From Lachnospiraceae bacterium (GTDB lineage: Bacteria > Bacillota > Clostridia > Lachnospirales > Lachnospiraceae), in assembly GCA_017437205.1 (NCBI GenBank), contig JAFSBP010000349.1, positions 1 to 8,313 on the forward strand: a DNA stretch of 8,313 nt. The letters are read 5' to 3'. Each line of letters starts with the position of its first letter. Positions within the stretch are counted from its first letter, which is position 1. Both the position numbers and the translations under genes were made by a program. The notes beneath the pieces were generated by a model. That model saw only the letters and a list, made by a program, of their open reading frames with translations. It made no database searches and had not been told where the DNA came from. This document shows positions 1-6,521 of the stretch, piece after piece.

Positions 1-71
1 AGGGATGACTCCGGGCGCGTACCGGAAGGAACGGGAGCAGTTTTTGTTCTAGTAGAGCTTCGTAAACTCTT

Positions 72-336
72 CTATTCTCCATAAAATCCGTTATCACTCT
101 TTTGTGCCCATTTCATGTACATTTCTTTGTAATTATCTTTTATAAATTCACGGATAATCCTTATCTCTCTATCGGATAATTGACCTACATTTTCAATCGT
201 AGTTTCTCCGTTTTTCTTTACAAAAAATTTTGCAGAACCACTTTCCGTAAACTTTTACGTTATTTCCTGCTTTGGTAAATGCATAACCATTTACGATAAC
301 TTCTGCTGCATCTGCAACTTCCAAAATACTACGCAT
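72..336 (-). pseudogene. small conserved hypothetical gene broken by a frameshift
   Basis: An ATG at 336 overlaps the end of the upstream 103-residue gene by 8 nt. It opens a reading frame (MRSILEVADAAEVIVNGYAF...) that stops after only 47 residues at 193. From about position 255 the +1 frame is open and continues to a TAG at 72, giving SGSAKFFVKKNGETTIENVG, then QLSDREIRIIREFIKDNYKE and a short tail. The joined product would be about 88 residues, a sensible small protein ending in a charged helix. The break lies in the run read on the minus strand as GGAAAGTGG. Loss of two bases (from GGAGAAAGT) or gain of one A would explain it. It could be a real pseudogene, a sequencing error or, less likely, programmed frameshifting. 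I do not recognise the family with certainty. The gene is A+T-rich and appears co-transcribed with its overlapping neighbour. Confidence 0.6.
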
Positions 337-640
337 ATTCAATCCTCACTTTCTGAATCGGCTTCAAAAAATCCTCTGCATCAAAATACAGATTTTCTAA
401 GATAGGAATCAAATCAATATACTCTTCTTCCTCTTCACTTCCTTCGTACTTCGCCATAACAACAATATAGCCATTATCCCACTCAATCACTTTGGTGTAA
501 CGCTCAAGCCTCGGCGATGTTCTAAAACGTATATGATGTCCGTTAAATACAAAAGAAGTGAATAATCTATCGCTACTTAAAATCGCCTCATTTTTCACGT
601 TTATCCTACCTTTCAAATCCAACAGCCTTTTTGCACGCAT
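329..640 (-). CDS. conserved hypothetical protein, 103 aa, acidic patch
   Basis: A 103-residue soluble protein with no signal peptide or membrane segment. The N-terminus is basic (MRAKRLLDLKGRINVKNEAI). A central conserved-looking part contains FNGHHIRFRTSPRLERY and EWDNGYIVVMAKY, followed by an acidic run (GSEEEEEY) and a C-terminal stretch ending KVRIEYA. I do not recognise a named family, and function is unknown. The ATG at 640 is used because it gives a full-length-looking N-terminus. The ribosome site before it is weak (GAGAGTG). A later in-frame GTG (Val15) has a better-placed AGG-rich sequence and is an alternative start. The last codons overlap the start of the frameshifted small gene, implying translational coupling and a joint function. 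A promoter lies immediately upstream, so the pair is transcribed independently of the ABC operon. The region is richer in A+T than the ABC genes, which hints at separate acquisition. Confidence 0.7.
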   Translation of the reverse strand: MRAKRLLDLKGRINVKNEAILSSDRLFTSFVFNGHHIRFRTSPRLERYTKVIEWDNGYIVVMAKYEGSEEEEEYIDLIPILENLYFDAEDFLKPIQKVRIEYA

Positions 641-656
641 TACTCATTGCACTCTC

Positions 657-685
657 AGTGTAGCATAAAAAAATGCACTGCGCAA
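657..685 (-). promoter_or_regulatory. putative sigma-A promoter of the small two-gene unit
   Basis: On the minus strand, TTGCGC (680-685) is followed by a 17-nt spacer and TACACT (657-662), a plausible -35/-10 pair. The predicted start near 650 gives a leader of only about 10 nt before the ATG at 640. The spacer contains seven consecutive T. The position, between the permease stop at 719 and the gene start, fits. Confidence 0.45.
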
Positions 686-718
686 GCTATCTTGAATACA
701 CATTTTTTCTCCCATTTT

Positions 719-3700
719 TTACTCCACACTCTTCAGCGACTCAATCATATCAATCTTCTGGAGCCGATAGTACATCACCACATTGACGATAACAGAAAAC
801 GTAATAGTCATCAATGTACCAATGATGTAACTGCTCGTATCGATTCCTCGTCCGAACATGATCATATCGATCTCCACCGTCTCAATGACATAGTTCGTCA
901 GCCAAGTGCCAAGCAGCACACCCATACCGATACCCAATGCGGTCAGAATAATATTCTCCCGGTACACGTAGGCCGCCAGCTCGCCCGGATAAAAGCCGAG
1001 GAGCTTGATCGTCGCCAGCTCGCGCTTACGCTCGGTGATATTGATATTGTTCAGATTGTACAGTACGACAAAGGCCAGCAGGCCGGCCGCACCGATCAAT
1101 ACCAGAACTACATAGTCAAGTGCCTTTAACATTGTGCTGATGGTGCTTCTCAATTCACTGGAGGAAACCATTGCCGTAACCCCCTTTAAATCCAAGAATT
1201 CGGCGGACAACCGCTCCTCTTCCTCTGCTGAGAGTTCTACACCTTCACCGTAACTAAGGAGGCGCTGATTCCACTTCGGCTCGTCGTCGAATACTTTCTC
1301 GTAAGCCTCCGGGCTCATGTACACATAATACTGCATGTAGTTTTCCACGATTGCGCCGACGGTCACCGAATACTCCTTCGTCTCGTCGATCTTAATCGTC
1401 ATGGTGTCTCCCACCTCTAAGGACAGCTTCATTGCCAGTTTTTCGCTGATAAAGGCATTGTCTGCGTCAAGGGCGTACTGTTCGTTCTTTGTCCGGCTCT
1501 TTAATTTAATGTAATCATCCATCTGCGCCGGATCTTCAGGCACCAGAAGCATAATGGACTTGAATGCGCCGTTGGCCTCCGCCTCCATTCCCTCAGTGTA
1601 GACGTCCAGCCAGCCCCCCATATCTCTATTTTCCATTAAATATTCGTCCAGCTCCGCCATCAGATCTTCATCCTCGGAATCCTTCAGATAGACCGCCATG
1701 TCATACACCCAGACGGTGTGATACTGGCGATTTACGATGGCCTCAATGGAATCCTGCACGCCGTAGCCCACCAGCAAAAGCGCCATACACGCTCCGATAC
1801 CGAACAATGTCATGAACAGACGCTTCTTGTAGCGGAACAGATTTCTCAGCGTGGACTTTAAACTAAAATTCAAATGCTTCCAGATAAAGGGCATTCGCTC
1901 CAAAAAGATTCGGGTTCCCTTTGTCGGTGCTACCGGACGCATCAGCGATGCGGGCTGTGATGTCAATGCACGGTGGCATGCCATCCATGTGGCTCCCACG
2001 GTGCTGAACACTGCCATTCCGGCCGACAACAGCGCATACCACGGCCGAACCGGCGTCAACACCACCGGCATATACTGATAAAGGATACCATAGGCTGTGA
2101 TTACCACCCAGGGAATCATCTTGCTGCCGATCCACACGCCCAGCACACTGCCAAACAGCGTCGCTGTCAGCGCGTACAAAATATATTTCATTGCGATAGA
2201 GGTGCTGCTGTAGCCCAGCGCCTTCATCGTACCGATCAGAGTTCTCTGCTCCTCCACCATACGCGTCATGGTGGTCAGGCTGACCAATGCCGCCACAAAG
2301 AAGAACAGTACCGGGAACACCTGCGCCAGCGCGCCGATCTTCTGCGCGTCCAAATCGTACTCTACATAGTTCTGCACGGTATTTCGATCCAGCACATACC
2401 ACTGGGGAAGCTCGATCTTCGCCAGTTCTTCCTCAGCCTCGGCGATCTGCTTCTCCGCCTTAGCAAACTCTTTCTCTACTTTCGCCTTTTCACTCTCGTA
2501 CTCAGCGATTCCGTCTTTCAGTTCCTGCTCACCGGCAATCAGCTCTGCGCGTCCCGCTTCAATCTGCGCTTCGCCGTCCTCCAGCTCTTTCTTTGCCTTT
2601 GCAAGCTCCGCCTGACCGGCCAGCGCCTGTGCTTTTCCATCCGCAAGCTGCTTTTCGTTGGCCTCGAGCTCCGCCCATCCGGCAGCGATCTGCGCCTCGC
2701 CGTCCGCAATCTGCGCCTCAGATGCGTCGATCTGTGCCTTTGCCTCCTCAAGCTGCTTTACACCGGCATCGTACTGTGCTTTTCCGTCCTCCAACTGTGT
2801 ACGGCTCTCGTCCACAGCAGTCCGTGCATCTTCCATCGCCTGCTTTAACGGCGCAAGTTCCTTCTCCAACTGCTCTATGGTCACCCATTGGGAATCCAGC
2901 GAAGCCTGACTCAGGCTCAAAAACAAACTTTTCTCCCACGATTCACCGTGTTCTTCCTCATAAGCCTTCTTCGCCTCATCAAGGGCTGCCTGCTGATCTT
3001 CCAGATCGGCTTTTCGCTTCTCCCAGCCCTCAGCCGCCTGACTGTAAGCATTCTCCGCAGCCGCCATCATTCCTTCCAGCATCCGAAGTTGTTCTTCGCC
3101 TTCCTCGATCTGCTGTTTCGCCGACTCCAGTTCCGCCAATCCGGCCTCGTATTGCTGTTTGCCCTCCTCAAGCTGAAGCTTTCCAGCTGCCAGTTCCTGC
3201 TGCTTCTCAGTAAGTGTCGCCTTGCCCGCAGCAAGTTGTCGCTCTCCCTCGGCGATCTGCGCCAGCGCAGCATTGATCTCCTTCAGCCCTGCCTCATACT
3301 CAGCCTTACCTGTGATCAACTGAGCAGCAGCTTCATCAAGCGCTTTTTTGCCTTCCTCAATCTCCCGCTGTCCTGCCTCAATCTCTGCCCATGCATCGGC
3401 AAACCCGGCCTCCGCCTCTGCCCTGCCGGCTGCCAGTTCCTCTTTTGCGTCCGCGATCTGATTCCGATGCTCAGCCGTCGCCTCGTAGAGACGGATTTCA
3501 CACCGTTCACCCGCAATCGCCTCAATATCCTCAATCAGGCCGTCGACGATCTCTGCATATTTCTTAGAAAAACAATTGTACTGATCGAGCACATCTGCCC
3601 GCACATACACCTGCGTGTACGCCGGCGCAGTAAATGCTGTTTTATCCACCGCAATAAAACCGGAGACTGATCCGGTCCCGATATCCGCTGTTCCCCGGTC

Positions 3701-4258
3701 AATCGTCAGATAGTCCGGTGAGATACCGATTCCCGTGATGATAAAGGTATCCTCTCCTAAGCTATCCTCCAGATCGTCTCCCAGCTCATCGTCTTTGCCG
3801 CTGTACACCGAAATGCGGTCACCCAATTCAAGACCAAACTGATCACAGAGCGCACGATCCGCCACACATTCATCCGGCGCCAGCGGCATCCGCCCCTCAT
3901 CCAAAGTAAGCTGATTGATCTGTCCGGTAATGGACTGCACATGGATAACCTTCGGACTGTCGCCCAGATCAGACAACACATCCACCGAGTACAACCCTTC
4001 CGCATCGGTCACACCCTTGATCGCGCCGAGTGCCGTCACATCGTCCTCGCTCATTCCAAGTGTGCTGAGCACGCGGATATTCATATACCCGGTTTGATCC
4101 AGATACGCATCCAGCGATTCCTTCATATCCGGCTCCGAAGAACGCAGCCCCGCAAAAAAGGAGGTTCCCAGCGTCACCATGAAGAGAATCGACAGATAAC
4201 GACTGAAACTCTTCCTTATTTCAATAAAAAAATCTTTCCACTGTCCTCTTGACATCAT
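719..4258 (-). CDS. FtsX-family ABC transporter permease with long xxxLxxG coiled coil
   Basis: Membrane permease of 1179 residues, partner of the ATPase just upstream. Residues 18-37 form the first membrane helix. An extracytoplasmic region follows to about 255, then a continuous coiled coil (about 260-620) made of heptads such as QLEEGKQ, QYEAGLA and QIEEGEE (the xxxLxxG pattern also seen in YhgE/Pip-type proteins). Next come three membrane helices (about 643-765) forming the first FtsX domain, a helix at about 812-832, and a second extracytoplasmic MacB-like domain (about 840-1040). Three C-terminal helices (about 1047-1070, 1103-1126, 1144-1163) form the second FtsX domain. That makes eight helices in all. 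The ATG at 4258, 1 nt after the ATPase stop, is preferred. A TTG at 4270 lies within the ATPase gene too close to GAGGAG. Such permeases transmit ATPase motion across the membrane (mechanotransmission) or export lipids or peptides. The substrate here is unknown. Confidence 0.88.
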   Translation of the reverse strand: MMSRGQWKDFFIEIRKSFSRYLSILFMVTLGTSFFAGLRSSEPDMKESLDAYLDQTGYMNIRVLSTLGMSEDDVTALGAIKGVTDAEGLYSVDVLSDLGDSPKVIHVQSITGQINQLTLDEGRMPLAPDECVADRALCDQFGLELGDRISVYSGKDDELGDDLEDSLGEDTFIITGIGISPDYLTIDRGTADIGTGSVSGFIAVDKTAFTAPAYTQVYVRADVLDQYNCFSKKYAEIVDGLIEDIEAIAGERCEIRLYEATAEHRNQIADAKEELAAGRAEAEAGFADAWAEIEAGQREIEEGKKALDEAAAQLITGKAEYEAGLKEINAALAQIAEGERQLAAGKATLTEKQQELAAGKLQLEEGKQQYEAGLAELESAKQQIEEGEEQLRMLEGMMAAAENAYSQAAEGWEKRKADLEDQQAALDEAKKAYEEEHGESWEKSLFLSLSQASLDSQWVTIEQLEKELAPLKQAMEDARTAVDESRTQLEDGKAQYDAGVKQLEEAKAQIDASEAQIADGEAQIAAGWAELEANEKQLADGKAQALAGQAELAKAKKELEDGEAQIEAGRAELIAGEQELKDGIAEYESEKAKVEKEFAKAEKQIAEAEEELAKIELPQWYVLDRNTVQNYVEYDLDAQKIGALAQVFPVLFFFVAALVSLTTMTRMVEEQRTLIGTMKALGYSSTSIAMKYILYALTATLFGSVLGVWIGSKMIPWVVITAYGILYQYMPVVLTPVRPWYALLSAGMAVFSTVGATWMACHRALTSQPASLMRPVAPTKGTRIFLERMPFIWKHLNFSLKSTLRNLFRYKKRLFMTLFGIGACMALLLVGYGVQDSIEAIVNRQYHTVWVYDMAVYLKDSEDEDLMAELDEYLMENRDMGGWLDVYTEGMEAEANGAFKSIMLLVPEDPAQMDDYIKLKSRTKNEQYALDADNAFISEKLAMKLSLEVGDTMTIKIDETKEYSVTVGAIVENYMQYYVYMSPEAYEKVFDDEPKWNQRLLSYGEGVELSAEEEERLSAEFLDLKGVTAMVSSSELRSTISTMLKALDYVVLVLIGAAGLLAFVVLYNLNNINITERKRELATIKLLGFYPGELAAYVYRENIILTALGIGMGVLLGTWLTNYVIETVEIDMIMFGRGIDTSSYIIGTLMTITFSVIVNVVMYYRLQKIDMIESLKSVE

Positions 4259-4259
4259 A

Positions 4260-4964
4260 TTACCACTCAATCTCCTCTACCGGAATGGGCTGCTCATTCA
4301 CCCAAGTTTTACTCACTCTGCCGTTTTTGATTTTGATGACGCGGTCTGCCATCGGCGTCAGCGCAGAATTGTGGGTGATGACAATGACCGTCATCTTCTT
4401 CTCCCGGCAGGTATCCTGCAACAGCTTGAGTACTGCCTTTCCTGTCTGGTAATCCAGTGCTCCCGTGGGCTCATCACAAAGTAAGAGTTTGGGATTCTTC
4501 GCCAATGCTCTCGCGATGGACACGCGCTGCTGCTCACCTCCGGAGAGCTGGGAAGGGAAATTTCCCTTGCGATCAGCCAGACCAACCTCCTCCAGCACTG
4601 TCTCGGCATCCAGATGATTTTTACATATCTGAAGAGAAAGCTCTACATTTTCAAGCGCAGTAAGATTCTGCACCAGATTATAAAACTGAAACACGAAACC
4701 GATATCTTCGCGGCGATATTTGGTGAGTGCCTTCCCCTTAAGCCCCGCAATATCTACTCCATCTACAATCACCTGCCCGGACGAAGCCGTATCCATACCG
4801 CCGAGAATATTAAGCACTGTCGTCTTTCCGGCACCGCTTGGTCCGACAATCACCACGAACTCTCCCTTTTCGATGGAGAAATTAATACCGTCCGCGGCCT
4901 TGATTTGAATTTCTCCCATTTTATATATTTTCTGAACATCAATACATTCAACAAATGCAGCCAA
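4260..4964 (-). CDS. ABC transporter ATP-binding protein (MacB/LolD type)
   Basis: Cytoplasmic ATPase of 234 residues that powers the FtsX-type permease encoded directly downstream. All nucleotide-binding motifs are intact: Walker A GPSGAGKT (about 42-49), Q-loop VFQFYN (about 91-96), signature LSGGEQQR, Walker [13 protein letters not shown] and H-loop VITHN. The sequence after the Q-loop ([16 protein letters not shown]) is typical of the MacB/LolD/FtsE-like class rather than of importers. The start is a TTG at 4964, since no ATG or GTG occurs before residue 16. It is supported by the ribosome site GGGAGGT about 7-8 nt upstream. The gene is first in the operon. It ends in a TAA at 4260-4262, and the permease ATG follows at once, so the two are translationally coupled. 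No two-component system of the Bce type is adjacent, which argues weakly against a bacitracin-sensing module. Confidence 0.95.
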   Translation of the reverse strand: MAAFVECIDVQKIYKMGEIQIKAADGINFSIEKGEFVVIVGPSGAGKTTVLNILGGMDTASSGQVIVDGVDIAGLKGKALTKYRREDIGFVFQFYNLVQNLTALENVELSLQICKNHLDAETVLEEVGLADRKGNFPSQLSGGEQQRVSIARALAKNPKLLLCDEPTGALDYQTGKAVLKLLQDTCREKKMTVIVITHNSALTPMADRVIKIKNGRVSKTWVNEQPIPVEEIEW

Positions 4965-4970
4965 AATAAC

Positions 4971-4978
4971 TACCTCCC
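4971..4978 (-). promoter_or_regulatory. ribosome binding site fixing a TTG start
   Basis: GGGAGGTA on the minus strand lies about 7 nt before the TTG at 4964. Because no ATG or GTG lies near the expected N-terminus of the ATPase, this strong Shine-Dalgarno sequence decides in favour of TTG. Confidence 0.75.
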
Positions 4979-5006
4979 GAATTTAGCCTCATAATATTGC
5001 TGACTT

Positions 5007-5035
5007 ATCATAACATACTTTTTTTCTCTTGGGCA
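5007..5035 (-). promoter_or_regulatory. putative extended -10 promoter of the ABC operon
   Basis: On the minus strand, TATGAT (5007-5012) is directly preceded by TGT, giving an extended -10 (TGnTATgAT). A weak -35, TGCCCA, lies 17 nt upstream (5030-5035), and A/T tracts at 5050-5083 could act as an UP-like element. The predicted start near 5000 leaves a leader of about 35 nt. The A/T tracts are shared with the divergent perR promoter. Confidence 0.5.
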
Positions 5036-5085
5036 GTATCTTGAATTCGATTTAATAATTTTTTTAAATTTTTTTCAAAAAAGTG

Positions 5086-5114
5086 TTGACAAATTTCTTA
5101 AGATATTGTATCAT
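5086..5114 (+). promoter_or_regulatory. sigma-A promoter of perR
   Basis: A perfect -35 TTGACA (5086-5091), a 17-nt spacer and a -10 TATCAT (5109-5114, 5 of 6 matches) predict a start near 5120 and a leader of about 35 nt. The -35 is preceded by A/T-rich tracts. The putative operator at 5126-5140 lies just downstream of the predicted start, a position suited to repression. Confidence 0.75.
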
Positions 5115-5125
5115 ACAAATCGTAA

Positions 5126-5140
5126 CAGGAATCATTACTG
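5126..5140 (+). promoter_or_regulatory. putative PerR operator 1 (7-1-7 palindrome)
   Basis: CAGGAATCATTACTG is an inverted repeat of two 7-nt arms around a central C, with one mismatched pair. The 7-1-7 form and the AAT-N-ATT core match the architecture of known Fur/PerR boxes, although the outer bases differ from the Bacillus consensus. It lies between the perR promoter and the ribosome site, as expected for autoregulation. A near-identical copy occurs at 5539-5553. Confidence 0.55.
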
Positions 5141-5143
5141 ATT

Positions 5144-5149
5144 AGGAGG
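5144..5149 (+). promoter_or_regulatory. perR ribosome binding site, decides ATG over GTG
   Basis: AGGAGG at 5144-5149 overlaps a possible GTG start at 5149, so that GTG cannot use it. The ATG at 5155 lies 5 nt downstream and is the likely start. Confidence 0.7.
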
Positions 5150-5154
5150 TGGAC

Positions 5155-5544
5155 ATGCAGAGATACAGCCGACAACGTGAATCGATCGTCGATTACCTTC
5201 GATCCACAAAAGAACACCCGACTGCCGAAACAGTTTACCAACATGTCCGCGTACAGCTTCCGAAAGTAAGTCTCGGAACTGTCTACCGAAATCTCTCTCA
5301 GCTGGCTGCAGCCGGTGAGATCCTCCGATTTTCATCAATTGACGGAGTTGACCATTTCGATGCGGACACCGCCACCCACTATCACTTCATCTGCAATCAT
5401 TGCGGGCGAATACAGGATGTACCGATGAGTCCTTTAAGCGATATTGACCGCTTGGCCGGCATCGGGGTGAGGGGTGAGATCGACGGTCATGCCGTCACAT
5501 TCTACGGACACTGCGATTTGTGTCTGGACAGTGCAGAACAGTAA
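5155..5544 (+). CDS. perR: PerR-type peroxide-sensing repressor (Fur family)
   Basis: DNA-binding repressor of 129 residues that uses a bound metal (Fe or Mn) to sense peroxide. The winged helix spans about residues 3-60, with the recognition helix around VSLGTVYRNLSQL (38-50). The structural zinc site is C80-x2-C83 plus C120-x2-C123. Aligning by eye with Bacillus subtilis PerR, all five regulatory ligands are present: H21, D69, H75, H77 and D88 for His37, Asp85, His91, His93 and Asp104. An Asp at the last position is typical of PerR, where Fur has Glu. The N-terminus is about 16 residues shorter than in B. subtilis, a form I recall from other Clostridia. It is the first gene of the peroxide/iron cassette and its product probably binds the palindromes at 5126 and 5539. 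Specificity (PerR rather than Fur or Zur) is inferred from these residues and the neighbouring genes. Confidence 0.82.
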   Translation: MQRYSRQRESIVDYLRSTKEHPTAETVYQHVRVQLPKVSLGTVYRNLSQLAAAGEILRFSSIDGVDHFDADTATHYHFICNHCGRIQDVPMSPLSDIDRLAGIGVRGEIDGHAVTFYGHCDLCLDSAEQ

Positions 5545-5554
5545 ACATTACTGT
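5525..5554 (+). promoter_or_regulatory. possible separate promoter for rubrerythrin
   Basis: TGGACA (5525-5530, 5 of 6 matches to the -35) lies 18 nt before TACTGT (5549-5554), a weak -10 keeping the TAxxxT positions. The whole promoter would lie inside the end of perR, and the operator at 5539-5553 would cover the spacer and -10. The element is weak on its own and is supported mainly by its overlap with the operator and by the 70-nt A-rich gap before rubrerythrin. Confidence 0.35.
5539..5553 (+). promoter_or_regulatory. putative PerR operator 2 (7-1-7 palindrome)
   Basis: CAGTAAACATTACTG is an inverted repeat of 7-nt arms around a C, with one mismatched pair. Flanking AA and TT extend it to a 19-nt palindrome (AACAGTAAACATTACTGTT, 5537-5555). 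It matches operator 1 at 13 of 15 positions, and the right half CATTACTG is identical. It contains the perR stop codon (TAA at 5542-5544) and lies about 60 nt before the rubrerythrin start. Confidence 0.6.
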
Positions 5555-5614
5555 TAATGAATAAAACTTAATAAAGAAGAATAAACAAAAATCAAAGGTT
5601 AAAGGAGAAAAAAG

Positions 5615-6202
5615 ATGAAAAAATTTGTATGTAGCGTATGTGGTTATGTTCATGAGGGTGAGGCAGCTCCCGAGAAGTGCCCCGTTTGTAAGGTTCCCGC
5701 TTCCAAGTTTGTAGAGCAGGTTGGCGAGATGAAGCTGGCAGCTGAGCATGAGTACGGCGTTTACGCTAAGACTGTAAAGAACAACCCCGACATTTCTGAG
5801 GAAGATAAGAAATATATCTTTGAGCAGCTGATGGCTAACTTCCAGGGCGAGTGCTCTGAGGTAGGTATGTACCTGTGCATGGCACGCATCGCTCACCGTG
5901 AGGGTTACCCTGAGGTAGGTCTCTACTGGGAGAAGGCAGCTTATGAGGAGGCTGAGCACGCAGCGAAGTTTGCAGAGCTTCTCGGCGAAGATCTGGAGCC
6001 CAACATGAAGGCTTCCACCAAGGCTAACCTGAAGTGGCGTGTTGACTGCGAGTACGGCGCAACTCAGGGCAAGTTCGATCTGGCTGCTTGCGCAAAGAAG
6101 AACGGACTGGATGCAATCCATGATACCGTGCATGAGATGGCACGCGACGAGGCGAGACATGGCAGAGGACTTGAGGGTCTGTTGAAGAGATACTTCCAGT
6201 AA
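5615..6202 (+). CDS. rbr: reverse rubrerythrin (rubredoxin domain first), peroxide reductase
   Basis: Cytoplasmic non-haem iron protein of 195 residues. In Clostridium relatives, reverse rubrerythrins reduce hydrogen peroxide (and O2) with electrons from NADH through rubredoxin or a reductase. The rubredoxin domain is N-terminal (about 1-35) with C6-x2-C9 and C22-x2-C25, the opposite order to classic rubrerythrin. The ferritin-like diiron domain follows (about 40-195). Its likely ligands are E79, E112-x2-H115, a mid-domain Glu such as E146, and E179-x2-H182. A strong ribosome site (AAAGGAG, 7 nt spacing) precedes the ATG. Codon use is strongly biased (GAG, AAG, CTG, GCT; few rare codons), as in highly expressed genes and unlike perR or the ABC genes. 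It is probably controlled by PerR through the palindrome at 5539-5553. The next gene encodes a rubredoxin, a possible electron donor. Confidence 0.95.
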   Translation: MKKFVCSVCGYVHEGEAAPEKCPVCKVPASKFVEQVGEMKLAAEHEYGVYAKTVKNNPDISEEDKKYIFEQLMANFQGECSEVGMYLCMARIAHREGYPEVGLYWEKAAYEEAEHAAKFAELLGEDLEPNMKASTKANLKWRVDCEYGATQGKFDLAACAKKNGLDAIHDTVHEMARDEARHGRGLEGLLKRYFQ

Positions 6203-6298
6203 GCTACGACAGCGGGTTTCGAATCGCACTGCGATACCTGCATAAAACAAAGTGTCCTGCAAATAATAAATACAATCATTGCGTAGGAGGAGTTTCCG

Positions 6299-6433
6299 AT
6301 GAAATATGTATGTGATGTATGCGGTTGGGTATATGACGAGGAGGAGACCAACGTAAAGTGGGAAGATCTCCCCGAGGATTTCGAGTGTGAACTTTGCGGC
6401 GTTGGCAAGGATCAGTTCACTGCTGAAGAATAA
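6299..6433 (+). CDS. short rubredoxin (44 aa)
   Basis: Small electron carrier with one Fe(Cys)4 centre. The 44-residue product has C5-x2-C8-G-W and C30-x2-C33-G, plus the typical VYD, EDLPEDFEC and GVGKDQF segments. Canonical rubredoxins have about 52-54 residues. Here roughly 8 residues are missing from the loop between the first cysteine pair and EDLP, as known for the 45-residue Desulfovibrio desulfuricans protein. The usual Pro after the third Cys (CPLCG) is Glu (CELCG). The ATG at 6299 follows AGGAGG (6285-6290) with 8 nt spacing. Codon use is again that of a well-expressed gene. It lies 96 nt after rubrerythrin and before ferritin, so it probably passes electrons to rubrerythrin, although that partner relation is inferred. 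Its small size means length-limited gene finding would miss it. Confidence 0.93.
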   Translation: MKYVCDVCGWVYDEEETNVKWEDLPEDFECELCGVGKDQFTAEE

Positions 6434-6464
6434 TTCCAACAGGCAATATACCGACGATTTAACT

Positions 6465-6496
6465 ACCGCCGGTCTCCGTGATCGGGGATCGGCGGT
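6465..6496 (+). other. 13-bp stem-loop between rubredoxin and ferritin
   Basis: Arms 6465-6477 and 6484-6496 pair over 13 positions (11 Watson-Crick, two G-U) with a GTGATC loop, and both ends are G/C-rich. No U-tract follows (the next bases are TACTGCATTT), so it is not a standard intrinsic terminator. It ends 14 nt before the ferritin ribosome site. It may act as an mRNA 3'-end stabiliser, a processing site or a partial attenuator setting different levels of rubredoxin and ferritin. Confidence 0.65.
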
Positions 6497-6521
6497 TACT
6501 GCATTTAAAAAGGAGATATTT

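Noticed and set aside
1..71. G/C-rich stretch (9-40) followed by TTTTTGTT as a plus-strand terminator or RNA 3' end
   Set aside because: Only a 4-bp outer stem (CTCC/GGAG) can be drawn and the upstream sequence is outside the window, so no feature can be supported.
245..265. Programmed +1 ribosomal frameshifting in the small gene
   Set aside because: No recognised +1 shift signal or slow codon/stop codon context at the break. A mutation or sequencing error is simpler.
663..676. T7 run after the permease gene as an intrinsic terminator
   Set aside because: No G/C-rich stem precedes it, and the run sits in the spacer of the putative promoter for the next gene.
1973..3670. Long plus-strand open frames (291 and 260 residues) opposite the permease coiled coil
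   Set aside because: They mirror the repetitive Glu/Ala/Lys codons of the coiled coil, have low-complexity Leu/Cys/Arg-rich products, and lack credible ribosome sites or domains.
5005..5013. TTATCATAA palindrome over the ABC operon -10
   Set aside because: Only nine bases, mostly made of the -10 element in A/T-rich DNA. The outer arms do not match the PerR-like sites.
6273..6281. CAATCATTG, a possible third PerR-type palindrome before rubredoxin
   Set aside because: Only 4-1-4 symmetry, the flanking arms do not match the CAG/CTG arms of the other two copies, and no promoter is clear nearby.
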